From: Aeromicrobium sp.
GTDB lineage: Bacteria > Actinomycetota > Actinomycetes > Propionibacteriales > Nocardioidaceae
Direction of reading: 5' to 3'
Assembly: GCA_023257515.1 (NCBI GenBank)
Contig: JALRCA010000176.1
Span: 1 to 33,562, forward strand
DNA length: 33,562 bases
Shown here: positions 8,171-15,414 of the stretch, in pieces
Layout of the letters: every line of letters begins with the position of its first letter
How positions within the stretch are numbered: position 1 is the stretch's first letter
Notes under the pieces: generated by a model
The model's input: the letters and a program-made list of their open reading frames with translations, nothing else
Database searches by the model: none
What the model was told of the DNA's origin: nothing
Made by a program: the position numbers and the translations under genes

Positions 8171-8578
8171 TCACTCCGTGACCGTGGTGGGCGCCGACAT
8201 CAGCGGACGGAGCTCGAGCCACTCGTGGATGGGCCGGCCGCCCTGACCGGGAGCGGCCGACAGCTCGCCGGCCAGCGCGACGGCACGCTCGTGGCTGTCG
8301 ACGTCGATGATCATGAATCCGGCGATGAGGTCCTTGGTCTCCGCGAACGGGCCGTCGGTGGCCGGCGGGCGGCCCTCGCCGTCGTAGCTGACCCACGATC
8401 CCTCGGGACGCAGCGCCTGGCTGTCGACGAACTCGCCGGTGTCGCGAAGCCTGTCCGCGAAGTCCTCCATGTACTGCATGTGGGCCGAGATCTCGTCCGG
8501 CGTCCACTGGTCCATCGGCGCGTCGTTGACGGGGGTCGGGGCGCCTCGGTAGTGCTTGAGCAGCAGGTACTTGGCCAT
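8171..8578 (-). CDS. DGPF/YciI-like domain protein
   Basis: A 135-residue protein of the YCII-related (DGPF) family. The naming motif DGPF is at residues 75-78, within ATDGPFAETKDLIAGFMII. The fold is a dimeric ferredoxin-like barrel. No enzymatic activity can be assigned; these proteins are best known as partners and targets of ECF42 sigma factors. The ATG at 8578 has a strong GGAGGAG seven bases upstream. The gene precedes the sigma factor gene with a one-base gap and is the first gene after the candidate ECF42 promoter. Confidence 0.92.
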   Translation of the reverse strand: MAKYLLLKHYRGAPTPVNDAPMDQWTPDEISAHMQYMEDFADRLRDTGEFVDSQALRPEGSWVSYDGEGRPPATDGPFAETKDLIAGFMIIDVDSHERAVALAGELSAAPGQGGRPIHEWLELRPLMSAPTTVTE

Positions 8579-8628
8579 GATGTTCTCCTCCGATGGGGTG
8601 CGGCCGTGGTGGCCGCGTTCATGCAGGG

Positions 8629-8655
8629 GACGGAGCCGATGTCGCGTCCTCGACA
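8629..8655 (-). promoter_or_regulatory. Candidate ECF42 autoregulated promoter
   Basis: On the minus strand, TGTCGA (8655-8650) is followed after exactly 17 bases by CGTC (8632-8629). ECF42 target promoters are described as TGTCGA at -35 and CGA/TC-like at -10. The predicted transcript would begin about 45 bases before the DGPF start codon and read through into the sigma gene. The -35 is part of a perfect dyad GATGTCG-N6-CGACATC (8638-8657), which could also bind a regulator. Confidence 0.6.
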
Positions 8656-8738
8656 TCCTGCCCGAACTTTCTCCCAGGAAGGTTTTCCGCCCGTGCGAGT
8701 GTGGGGTCGACCCCCGCAGCCCACCCCGAGGAGACCCC

Positions 8739-9767
8739 GTGCCCACGACCCAGATCCGTCTCGCCAGCCGCCCCCACGGCGAGCCGCAGGACAGCGACTT
8801 CGAGACCGTCGAGACCGAGCTGCCCGAGCTCGCCGACGGCCAGGTCCTGCTGCGCACGATCTACGTCTCGCTCGATCCGTACGTGCGCGGACGCATGAGT
8901 GACGCGGAGTCGTACGCCGACCCGATGCAGGTCGGCGACGTCGTGGTCGGCGGCACGGTGTGCGAGGTCGTGGAGTCGCGCTCCGACCGCCGGTCGGTCG
9001 GCGACGTCGTGCTGGCCTACACCGGCTGGCAGACCCACGCCGTGGTGGACGCGCGCGCCACGCGACGGCTCGACCCGGAGGCCGCGCCGATCTCGACCGC
9101 GCTCGGCGTGCTCGGGATGCCCGGCTTCACCGCCTACGCGGGGCTGCTGGCCATCGGCAGGCCGGCCGAGGGCGAGACGCTCGTGGTCGCTGCGGCCGCT
9201 GGTCCGGTCGGATCGGCGGTCGGCCAGATCGCGAAGATCAAGGGTCTACGCACCGTCGGCATCGCGGGCGGGCCCGAGAAGGTCCGCCTGCTCACCGAGG
9301 AGCTCGGCTTCGACGCCGCCCTCGACCACCGGTCCCCGGACTTCGTCGAGCAGCTCGTCGAGGCGACGCCGGCCGGCGTCGACATCTACTTCGAGAACGT
9401 CGGCGGTCCCGTCGGCGACGCGGTCTTGCGCCGACTCAACACCTATGCCCGCGTGCCCGTGTGCGGCCTCGTCTCCGGCTACAACGCGACCGAGCGGCCG
9501 CAGGGCGCAGACCAGCTGCCGGGGTTCTTCCGCCGCATCCTGACCAAGAGCCTGACCGTGCGGGGCTTCATCCAGGACGAGTTCGTGCCGACCCACCACG
9601 AGGACTTCCTGCGGGAGATGTCGGCCTGGGTCCGCGACGGCTCCGTGCGCTACCTCGAGGACGTCGCGCAGGGGCTCGAGCGCGCACCCGAGGCGTTCCG
9701 CGGAATGCTGGCCGGACGCAACGTGGGCAAGCAGCTGGTGCAGGTGGGCCCGGATCCGACGCGATGA
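8739..9767 (+). CDS. NADP-dependent oxidoreductase (MDR family, CurA/prostaglandin-reductase-like)
   Basis: A 342-residue zinc-independent medium-chain reductase. The segment LDPYVRGRM near residue 45 is typical of the double-bond reductase (CurA, leukotriene B4 dehydrogenase/PTGR) branch. The Rossmann motif AAAAGPVGSAVGQ (about 151-163) binds NADPH, and YFENVGG (about 217-223) is the conserved strand-turn of this branch. The likely reaction is NADPH-dependent reduction of an alpha,beta-unsaturated ketone or aldehyde; the natural substrate is unknown. The GTG at 8739 has GAGGAG five bases upstream; longer in-frame extensions lack family similarity. It is divergent from the DGPF-sigma operon across 160 bases. 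The stop (9765-9767) lies just before a palindromic promoter region for the next gene. Confidence 0.9.
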   Translation: MPTTQIRLASRPHGEPQDSDFETVETELPELADGQVLLRTIYVSLDPYVRGRMSDAESYADPMQVGDVVVGGTVCEVVESRSDRRSVGDVVLAYTGWQTHAVVDARATRRLDPEAAPISTALGVLGMPGFTAYAGLLAIGRPAEGETLVVAAAAGPVGSAVGQIAKIKGLRTVGIAGGPEKVRLLTEELGFDAALDHRSPDFVEQLVEATPAGVDIYFENVGGPVGDAVLRRLNTYARVPVCGLVSGYNATERPQGADQLPGFFRRILTKSLTVRGFIQDEFVPTHHEDFLREMSAWVRDGSVRYLEDVAQGLERAPEAFRGMLAGRNVGKQLVQVGPDPTR

Positions 9768-9770
9768 TTG

Positions 9771-9789
9771 TTGACAGGTCCCTGTCGAA
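9771..9789 (+). promoter_or_regulatory. Palindromic operator overlapping a -35 box before the VOC gene
   Basis: TTGACAGGTCCCTGTCGAA contains a perfect GACAGG-TC-CCTGTC dyad (9773-9786) and a consensus-like TTGACA -35 (9771-9776). Seventeen bases downstream GAAGGT (9794-9799) can serve as -10, seven bases before the GTG at 9806; GAAGGTGG could alternatively be a Shine-Dalgarno sequence. A repressor bound to the dyad would block the promoter. The winged-helix regulator at 10157-10594 is the nearest candidate; that link is inference. Confidence 0.55.
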
Positions 9790-9805
9790 CTGCGAAGGTG
9801 GTGCC

Positions 9806-10156
9806 GTGAGCAACCCACCGTCCCTCGTCAGGACCGTCGTCTCCGTCAACGACCTCGCCCAGGCCCTCGGCCTCTACGTCGACGTGCTCGGGCTGAGCCT
9901 GGAGCACCGCTCGGACGACCTGGCCACCCTCGGAACCGGAGGCGGCATCGGCGTCATGCTCCACGAGCGAGAGACCCCCGAGCCCGGTCATGCCGTGAGC
10001 CTCACCTTCGCGGTCGAGGCGCTCGACGAGGTCGTCGCCGCCTGGCGCGAGGCCGGAGGGGCGATCGTCGACGAGCCGGCGCGACAGCCCTGGGGCGAGG
10101 TCATGTCGGTCGTGCGTGACCACGACGGCCACGTCGTCTGCCTCCTGCAGGTCTGA
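9806..10156 (+). CDS. VOC (glyoxalase/bleomycin-resistance-like) family protein
   Basis: A 116-residue protein with a complete beta-alpha-beta-beta-beta repeat pair. It starts with VRTVVSVNDLAQALGLYVDVLGL and ends with RDHDGHVVCLLQV. In metal-dependent relatives the final motif is usually GNxxE; here the acidic ligand position is Cys, so a metal-dependent activity is doubtful and a ligand-binding role is possible. The GTG at 9806 is preferred over an ATG at 9764 that overlaps the previous stop, because the 14 extra residues would be encoded by the palindromic promoter. The stop directly abuts the stop of the opposite winged-helix gene, with no bases between. Confidence 0.8.
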   Translation: MSNPPSLVRTVVSVNDLAQALGLYVDVLGLSLEHRSDDLATLGTGGGIGVMLHERETPEPGHAVSLTFAVEALDEVVAAWREAGGAIVDEPARQPWGEVMSVVRDHDGHVVCLLQV

Positions 10157-10594
10157 TCACGGCGCGGCCGCATCGCCCAGTCGCCGAAGGACCGCGGCAG
10201 CCCGCTCCAGGTCGGCGCTCGTGGAGCCGTCGGCGACCTCGGCCGCCCATCCGCCCAGACGTGCCCGGACCGACACGAAGGCCGCCCTCCCCGCTGCGGT
10301 GGGTCGGTACCGCTCCGCCCGTCCGTCGACCCGCCCGGCGCGCTCGACGAGCCCAGCCTGCTCGAGACGCCCCAGGGTCTCGCGGACGCTCTGGCGTCGC
10401 AGTCCGCGGCGCCGCGCGACCTCGGCCGCGGAGCCCGGTTCCTCGACGAGGGCGCCGAGCACCAGCGTGCGTGCCGCCGTCAGGTCGTCCTCGGCCCCGA
10501 GCCGGTCGCCGACGGCGAGGAACGCGCCGTGGGCACGCACCACCTCGTCGACGAGCGCGAACACTGCCTCGACCGCCGCGTCGTCCTCGGGCAC
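10157..10594 (-). CDS. MarR-type winged-helix transcriptional regulator
   Basis: A 145-residue protein. Its core has a helical dimerisation start, then a winged helix: AAEVARRRGLRRQSVRETLGRLEQAGLVER is the helix-turn-helix, followed by the wing GRVDGRAERYRPTAAGRAAF. It ends with a C-terminal helix region. These features match small MarR-like repressors. The GTG at 10594 lies four bases after the stop of the LCP gene, so it is the second gene of an LCP-regulator operon. Its targets are unknown; the dyad at 9771-9789 before the convergent VOC gene is one candidate and autoregulation another. Confidence 0.82.
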   Translation of the reverse strand: MPEDDAAVEAVFALVDEVVRAHGAFLAVGDRLGAEDDLTAARTLVLGALVEEPGSAAEVARRRGLRRQSVRETLGRLEQAGLVERAGRVDGRAERYRPTAAGRAAFVSVRARLGGWAAEVADGSTSADLERAAAVLRRLGDAAAP

Positions 10595-10598
10595 GACG

Positions 10599-11753
10599 TC
10601 AGCCCTTGGGCAGGCCGTCGGGGGTGCAGAGGTCGCCGATCGACTGCGTCCGGTCAGCCTTGATGTCGTCGAACATCCGCTGGCTGCGCTGCTGGTCCCA
10701 CCGCACGGAGAAGTCGGCGAGGGGGACCGTGCAGCTGAGGCCGTCGGGCCCCATCGCCGACCGCAGCCCCAGCGCGAACTTGACGAGGGCGTACCGGCCC
10801 GTGTCCTCGCCGATGCGGACGGACTCGGCGGCGCCGGTGTTGACGCCCCAGTAGCGGAAGGGGTCGACGAAGGTCCACGGCGAGGCGATCTTGCGGGCGA
10901 TGCCCGCCATGACCTCGCGCTGGCTCTGCACGCGCTGGATGTCCTGGTTCGCGTAGGAGTGCCGGTTGCGCGAGTACGCCAGGGCGGTGGCGCCGTCGGC
11001 GTCCTGGCAGCCCTTCTCGACGTCCAGGCCGGAGTCCTTGTCCTTGAGCGCCTTCTTGGGGCAGATCTCGACGCCGTGCAGCGCGTCGACGACGTTGACC
11101 AGTCCGCCGAACCCGATCTCCACGTAGTCGTCGATGCGGATGCCGGTGTTCTTCTCGACGGTGCGGACCAGCAGCTGGGGGCCGCCGTAGGCGTAGGCGG
11201 CGTTGATCTTGGTCGAGCCGTAGCCCGGGACGTCGACGATCGAGTCGCGCGGGATCGACATGAGCAGCGAGGGACCGGCACCGGTGTGCAGCACCATGAT
11301 CGTGTCGGTGCGGCCCCGACCGCCGCCGTCCCCACCCGTGCTGAGCTTCTTGCGCTGCTCCGCCGAGAGGCCGGCGCGGCTGTCGGAGCCGACGACCAGG
11401 AAGGTGGTTCCCGGCTGCTCGTCGGGGCGACCGTCGCCCGGGTCGGCGTCGACCTTCTCGATCGTGGAGTAGGCGTACAGGGGGGTGGCGACCAGGAACA
11501 CGATCCAGGCCAGGACCAGGAGCAGGACGACGCGGAGCGTGCGCCGGCCCTTGCCGGCGCGTCGACCGCCCCCACCGCGATCGGATCCATCGCGACCGCC
11601 GTCGCCGCGCCCGCGCCCGCCCCGGCCCGATCCCGGCGGGGGGAGGTTCGGGGGCGGGAGGTCGTCGCGCACCTGCGTGGTGGGCCGGGTGCTGTCGTCG
11701 CCGCCTCCTCCGTACAACCAGCCGTACTGGTCCTCGGGGCGCTGCTCGGGCAT
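10599..11753 (-). CDS. LCP (LytR-CpsA-Psr) family cell-wall polymer ligase
   Basis: A 384-residue protein: a disordered N-terminus rich in Gly, Pro, Asp and Arg (1-~72), one membrane helix (about 73-95), then an extracellular LCP domain from about residue 115. Canonical phosphotransferase residues are visible: Asp124 (GSDSR), Arg148/Asp150 (RTD), Arg169/Asp170 (SIPRDS) and the KINAAYAYGG block (from 182). LCP enzymes move undecaprenyl-linked glycopolymers onto peptidoglycan or other wall acceptors. Of the three LCP proteins in this window it is the one with the classical single-helix build. A TACGCT box six bases before the ATG suggests a leaderless start. The winged-helix gene follows in the same operon. 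Confidence 0.93.
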   Translation of the reverse strand: MPEQRPEDQYGWLYGGGGDDSTRPTTQVRDDLPPPNLPPPGSGRGGRGRGDGGRDGSDRGGGGRRAGKGRRTLRVVLLLVLAWIVFLVATPLYAYSTIEKVDADPGDGRPDEQPGTTFLVVGSDSRAGLSAEQRKKLSTGGDGGGRGRTDTIMVLHTGAGPSLLMSIPRDSIVDVPGYGSTKINAAYAYGGPQLLVRTVEKNTGIRIDDYVEIGFGGLVNVVDALHGVEICPKKALKDKDSGLDVEKGCQDADGATALAYSRNRHSYANQDIQRVQSQREVMAGIARKIASPWTFVDPFRYWGVNTGAAESVRIGEDTGRYALVKFALGLRSAMGPDGLSCTVPLADFSVRWDQQRSQRMFDDIKADRTQSIGDLCTPDGLPKG

Positions 11754-11759
11754 GCAGAG

Positions 11760-11765
11760 AGCGTA
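11760..11765 (-). promoter_or_regulatory. Candidate -10 box TACGCT for the LCP-regulator operon
   Basis: On the minus strand TACGCT ends six bases before the LCP ATG (11753). No Shine-Dalgarno sequence is present, which supports a leaderless transcript. No convincing -35 was found. Confidence 0.4.
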
Positions 11766-11852
11766 GTTGACCAGGTGTCCCGTTCCGTGGCACGACGCGT
11801 GGTGGCGTCGCGACCGCCGGCGCCGGGTGCCCCGCTGCTTCCCGTGAATGAC

Positions 11853-12191
11853 TCAGCCGCAGGACACGCAGACGGGCGTCGCCGGCAGCGCCTCGAGCCG
11901 CCCCGCGGCGATCGCCCGGCCGCACGTGGTGCACGTGCCGTAGCTGCCGTCGTCGACCCGGACCAGGGCGGCGTCGACCTGGGCGAGCCGTCGACGGGCG
12001 GCGTCGCCGAGGGAGGAGATCATCGAGCGCTCGACGGCGATGGTCGTGCCCTCGGGGTCGTGCTCGTCGTCGAGGTTGCTGTCGCGCGCCGCGGCGACGA
12101 TCTCGTCGAAGCTCGCGTCGCTCGAGCGCAGCTGGCCGAGCGCCCGGCGGCGCTCCTCGACCAGTCGGGCTCGCGCCACCTCGGGATCCAT
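11853..12191 (-). CDS. DksA/TraR-type C4 zinc-finger protein
   Basis: A 112-residue protein with a helical coiled-coil N-terminal part containing the DDEHDPEG segment (residues 41-48), typical of DksA/TraR relatives. The C-terminal C4 zinc finger is intact (Cys87, Cys90, Cys108, Cys111; C-x2-C-x17-C-x2-C). Such proteins reach into the secondary channel of RNA polymerase or regulate transcription otherwise; for short actinobacterial members the role is not well defined. The ATG at 12191 is chosen because the family begins there; an upstream in-frame extension runs through the palindrome at 12248-12301 and has no family similarity. A TACCGT box lies six bases upstream. Confidence 0.85.
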   Translation of the reverse strand: MDPEVARARLVEERRRALGQLRSSDASFDEIVAAARDSNLDDEHDPEGTTIAVERSMISSLGDAARRRLAQVDAALVRVDDGSYGTCTTCGRAIAAGRLEALPATPVCVSCG

Positions 12192-12197
12192 CCCGCC

Positions 12198-12203
12198 ACG
12201 GTA
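12198..12203 (-). promoter_or_regulatory. Candidate -10 box TACCGT for the DksA/TraR gene
   Basis: TACCGT on the minus strand ends six bases before the ATG at 12191, as in the other leaderless candidates of the window. The intervening GGCGGG could alternatively serve as a weak, closely spaced ribosome site. Confidence 0.4.
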
Positions 12204-12247
12204 GACGCGAGGTCCGACAGATCCCCCCGATCGCGAGTGGGGGCGGG

Positions 12248-12301
12248 ACGAAGGATGCTGCGTTCCACACGACCGGTCGTGCGGGAAGCAGCATCCTTCG
12301 T
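12248..12301. repeat. 54-bp nested palindrome, family D, between divergent genes
   Basis: The outer arms (12248-12261 and 12288-12301, ACGAAGGATGCTGC and its complement) are 14 perfect pairs. Inside are a TTCC/GGAA pair and a perfect inner dyad CACGAC-CG-GTCGTG. It lies upstream of both the DksA/TraR gene and the LCP gene at 12424, so unlike families B and C it does not sit at a transcript end and cannot simply be a terminator. Confidence 0.8.
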
Positions 12302-12355
12302 GGTCCACGGCTCTCCCGGAGCGTCCGAAAGTCACCCGGCGTGTCGGGACCATGG

Positions 12356-12400
12356 CTCGACCTGGGGTCGAGGGTTCTGTGTGAGGATCGGGTCGACCTC
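12356..12400 (+). promoter_or_regulatory. Repeated GGTCGA dyads before the second LCP gene
   Basis: A perfect dyad CTCGACC-TGG-GGTCGAG (12356-12372) is followed 17 bases later by a second palindrome GGTCGACC (12391-12398). GAGGAT (12383-12388) between them is a possible -10. Two sites sharing a half-site and flanking a possible promoter suggest an operator pair; the regulator is unknown. Confidence 0.4.
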
Positions 12401-12423
12401 ATCCCTTCCCCAGTGAGGACACC

Positions 12424-13875
12424 ATGCAGGACGACCCCGCCGCCGAGCCGCGCCCCGAGCGCTCGCGCACGACGATCGCCTCGGACCGGATCCAGTTCCG
12501 CCGCGGCCTGACGCTGACCCTCATGACCCTCGTCATGCCGGGGTCGGCCCAGCTCGTGCTGGGCAACAAGCGCGTCGGCCGCATCGCGGTCCGGGTCTGG
12601 CTCGCCTGTCTGGCGGTCGGACTCCTCGTGCTCGTCCTCGCCCTCACGTCGCGCACCGGTCTGTTCGCCCTGGCGACGAACCCGCGGATCCTGACCCTCG
12701 GCCGCTGGCTCCTGATCGCCGGCGCCGTCGCGTGGGTCGCCCTCATGATCGACGCGTGGCGTCTCGGCCAGCCCCTGCGCATGGCGCGCGGGCATCGTCT
12801 CTGGATGACCGGGCTCAACGGGGTCCTGTGCTTCGCGACGGCGGGCGTGATGTTCTTCGCCGCCCACCTCGTCAACGTCCAGAGCGGCTTCATCGACACC
12901 GTCTTCGCCTCGTCGACGACGAGCAAGCCCGCGGCCGGTCGCTACAACGTGCTGATGATGGGCACCGACTCCGGTCCCGACCGCAGCGGCATGCGCCCGG
13001 ACTCCATGACCGTCGCCAGCATCGACGCCGAGACCGGTCGCACCGTCCTGATCGGCCTGCCGCGCAACCTGCAGGACGTGACGTTCCCGCGGGGCTCCTT
13101 CATGCACAAGAAGTTCCCTCGCACGTTCGACTGCGAGGGCTGCTACCTCAACTCGGTCAACACGTGGGCCAACGACCACCAGGCCGAGCTCGGCGCCGGC
13201 AAGGACCCGGGCATCAAGGCCACGATGGACGCGGTCGAGTCGATCACCGGTCTCGAGCTCAACTACTACGCGCTCGTCAACATGCGCGGTTTCTCCAAGC
13301 TCATCGACGCCGTCGGAGGCGTCACCGTCAACGTGCGCGAGCGCACCGCCATCGACGGCATCGGCAGACCCATCAGCGGATGGATCGAGCCCGGCCGGCG
13401 CAAGCTCAACGGCAAGCAGGCCCTCTGGTACGCGCGCAGCCGCGTCATGAACGACGACTTCTCGCGCATGGGCCGCCAGAAGTGCGTCATGAACGCGATG
13501 CTCCAGCAGCTCAGCCCCAGGAAGGTGCTCCTCAACGTCGAGGACATCGCGGACTCCAGCGCCACCCTGCTCCACACCGACATCCCGGCCAAGGACCTGA
13601 ACGTGTTCATGGACCTCGCCCTCAAGGCACGCCACGAGAAGGTCTCGACCGTCTCGCTCGTGCCGCCGGCGATCTACACCGGCAACCCCGACTACCCCAA
13701 GGTCAGGCGCATGGTCGCGGCCGCGGTCGACCGGGCGGAGGGCAAGGCGACGAAGAGGCCGACGACCGGCATCGTGGCCACCCGTCTGAAGCTGCCCGAC
13801 CTCGACGCGGCCGACGAGCCGGCGAAGGACCCCCGCAAGGCCAACCAGAGTGACAACCTGTCCAGCGCCTGCTGA
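12424..13875 (+). CDS. LCP family protein with four-helix membrane domain and C-terminal Cys (paralog 1)
   Basis: A 483-residue protein. The first ~150 residues hold four membrane helices (about 29-47, 54-74, 93-111, 128-149), the first followed by a PGSAQxxxGxxRxGR motif. The LCP domain follows from about 172, with Asp182 (GTDSG), Arg191/Asp193 (RPDS) and Arg214/Asn215 (LPRNL) at the usual pyrophosphate-binding positions. The domain is extended and contains a Cys pair (DCEGC, 237-240). The last residues are SDNLSSAC, closely matching the end of the next gene. It probably transfers a lipid-linked glycopolymer to the cell wall outside the membrane. GTGAGGAC five bases before the ATG is the ribosome site. 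About 80 bases separate it from its paralog. Confidence 0.92.
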   Translation: MQDDPAAEPRPERSRTTIASDRIQFRRGLTLTLMTLVMPGSAQLVLGNKRVGRIAVRVWLACLAVGLLVLVLALTSRTGLFALATNPRILTLGRWLLIAGAVAWVALMIDAWRLGQPLRMARGHRLWMTGLNGVLCFATAGVMFFAAHLVNVQSGFIDTVFASSTTSKPAAGRYNVLMMGTDSGPDRSGMRPDSMTVASIDAETGRTVLIGLPRNLQDVTFPRGSFMHKKFPRTFDCEGCYLNSVNTWANDHQAELGAGKDPGIKATMDAVESITGLELNYYALVNMRGFSKLIDAVGGVTVNVRERTAIDGIGRPISGWIEPGRRKLNGKQALWYARSRVMNDDFSRMGRQKCVMNAMLQQLSPRKVLLNVEDIADSSATLLHTDIPAKDLNVFMDLALKARHEKVSTVSLVPPAIYTGNPDYPKVRRMVAAAVDRAEGKATKRPTTGIVATRLKLPDLDAADEPAKDPRKANQSDNLSSAC

Positions 13876-13955
13876 TGAGGCGCTCGCCGATCCAGGGGGT
13901 CTTGAGCCACTCGCCTATGATGATGCCGATCAACGGCCGTGACACGTGAGGGACC

Positions 13956-15413
13956 ATGACGCATCGCGCGACTTTGCTGGGCCGCGGCTACGACGACCAG
14001 CTCGACTCGCCGCGTGTCAGGTTCCGTCGTGCCCTGGTCCTCGGAGGCCTCTCGATCGTCCTGCCCGGCAGTGCGCAGATCATCAAGGGTGTCCGCTGGC
14101 TCGGCGTCGTCGCGCTCCTGGCGTGGGTCGCCCTCGGCGCCGTGGGCGCCGGCGTGCTCTGGCACTACCGTGACGACCGCGCGGGCCTGATCGGGATGGC
14201 GGCGAGCCCGAGCACGCTGCTGACCCTGCGCATCACGCTCGCGGTCGTCGCGCTCGTGTGGTTCCTGCTCTTCGTCGACGCGATCCGCCTCGCGCAGCCG
14301 CGCAGCCTGCCGGGCTGGCGCCGGGCGTTCCTGCTGGTGACGGCGACGGTCACGAGCGTGGCGGTCGTGGGCGGCACGGCCTACGCCTCGCAGCTCGTCG
14401 GGGTGCAGCGCGACGTCGTGACCAAGGTGTTCACCGAGAAGGTGGTCAAGCCGCCGCTCGAGGGCCGCTACAACATCCTGCTCATCGGGTCCGACAGCGG
14501 CAAGGACCGCGAGGGCATCCGCCCGGACTCGCTCACCGTCGTCAGCATCGACGCCGACACCGGCCGCACCGTCCTGGTGTCGCTCCCGCGCAACCTCGAG
14601 AAGGTCCCGTTCCCCAAGGACTCGCCGATGCGTCGGTTGTACCCGTACGGGTACAACTGCGGCTCCGAGTGCCTCATCAACGCCGTCCACACCGAGGCCG
14701 CCAACCGCAAGGACCTCTACCCCAAGAGCAAGGACCCGGGGCTCTCGGCCACGATCGACGCGGTGCGAGGTGCCACGGGGCTCGACATCAACTACTACGT
14801 CATGGTGAACCTCCGGGGCTTCAGCTCGCTCGTCGACGCGGTCGGGGGCGTCGAGATGGACGTCAAGACGCAGATCGCGATGTTCGGCCACGACGACGCC
14901 TACAAGCAGCAGTACATCGAGCCGGGCCGGCAACGTCTCAACGGCTACAAGGCCCTCTGGTACGCCCGCAGCCGCGTGCAGTCCGACGACTACACGCGCA
15001 TGGGTCGCCAGAAGTGCCTCATGTCGGCGATGCTCTCGCAGCTGAGCCCGCAGACGGTCCTGCTGCGGGCCCAGAGGATCGCCGAGTCGAGCAAGGCCTT
15101 GTTCACGACGAGCATCCCGGCCAAGGAGCTCGGTCCGTTCGGCGACCTGGCCCTCAAGTCCCGCGACTCCAAGATCACGACGGTCTCGCTCGTGCCGCCG
15201 GTGGTCGACACGACGAACCCGGACTACCCCAAGATCCACCGTCTGGTGGCGCGGGCGATCAAGAAGTCCGAGGCCAAGGACGACCCTCCCGCGGGAACGA
15301 AGTCGCCGCCGGCCGTGAAGCCGTCGACCTCGCCGTCGCCGAGCGCGAGCGCCTCGCCCGACGAGAGCCAGGAGTCGGCGAACAACTCCGACGACCTGTC
15401 GACCGCCTGCTGA
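13956..15413 (+). CDS. LCP family protein with four-helix membrane domain and C-terminal Cys (paralog 2)
   Basis: A 485-residue paralog of the preceding protein, with the same layout. It has four N-terminal membrane helices with a PGSAQ motif (37-41), then an LCP domain from about 170 with Asp180 (GSDSG), Arg189/Asp191 (RPDS) and Arg212/Asn213 (LPRNL). A Cys pair (CGSEC) sits near the position of paralog 1's pair. A Pro/Ser/Thr/Lys linker near the end is followed by SDDLSTAC. The shared DxLSxAC ending, despite different linkers, argues that the terminal Cys matters. GAGGGACC precedes the ATG. The stop is one base from the stop of the opposite beta-lactamase-like gene. The pair arose by tandem duplication and has diverged well. 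Confidence 0.92.
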   Translation: MTHRATLLGRGYDDQLDSPRVRFRRALVLGGLSIVLPGSAQIIKGVRWLGVVALLAWVALGAVGAGVLWHYRDDRAGLIGMAASPSTLLTLRITLAVVALVWFLLFVDAIRLAQPRSLPGWRRAFLLVTATVTSVAVVGGTAYASQLVGVQRDVVTKVFTEKVVKPPLEGRYNILLIGSDSGKDREGIRPDSLTVVSIDADTGRTVLVSLPRNLEKVPFPKDSPMRRLYPYGYNCGSECLINAVHTEAANRKDLYPKSKDPGLSATIDAVRGATGLDINYYVMVNLRGFSSLVDAVGGVEMDVKTQIAMFGHDDAYKQQYIEPGRQRLNGYKALWYARSRVQSDDYTRMGRQKCLMSAMLSQLSPQTVLLRAQRIAESSKALFTTSIPAKELGPFGDLALKSRDSKITTVSLVPPVVDTTNPDYPKIHRLVARAIKKSEAKDDPPAGTKSPPAVKPSTSPSPSASASPDESQESANNSDDLSTAC

Positions 15414-15414
15414 G

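Noticed and set aside
8739-9767. The oxidoreductase gene as a member of the ECF42 regulon through a divergent promoter
   Set aside because: On the plus strand TGTCGC (8640-8645) is not followed at 16-18 bases by a CGTC- or CGAC-type -10, so the sequence does not support it.
10654-13635. 993-codon open frame on the minus strand
   Set aside because: It runs antisense to the LCP gene at 12424 and out of frame through the DksA/TraR and first LCP genes. It crosses a palindrome and lacks any domain, so it is a GC-driven artefact.
12424-15413. Assembly duplication of one LCP gene
   Set aside because: The two genes differ throughout in sequence and linker length, so they are true diverged paralogs and not a duplicated contig segment.
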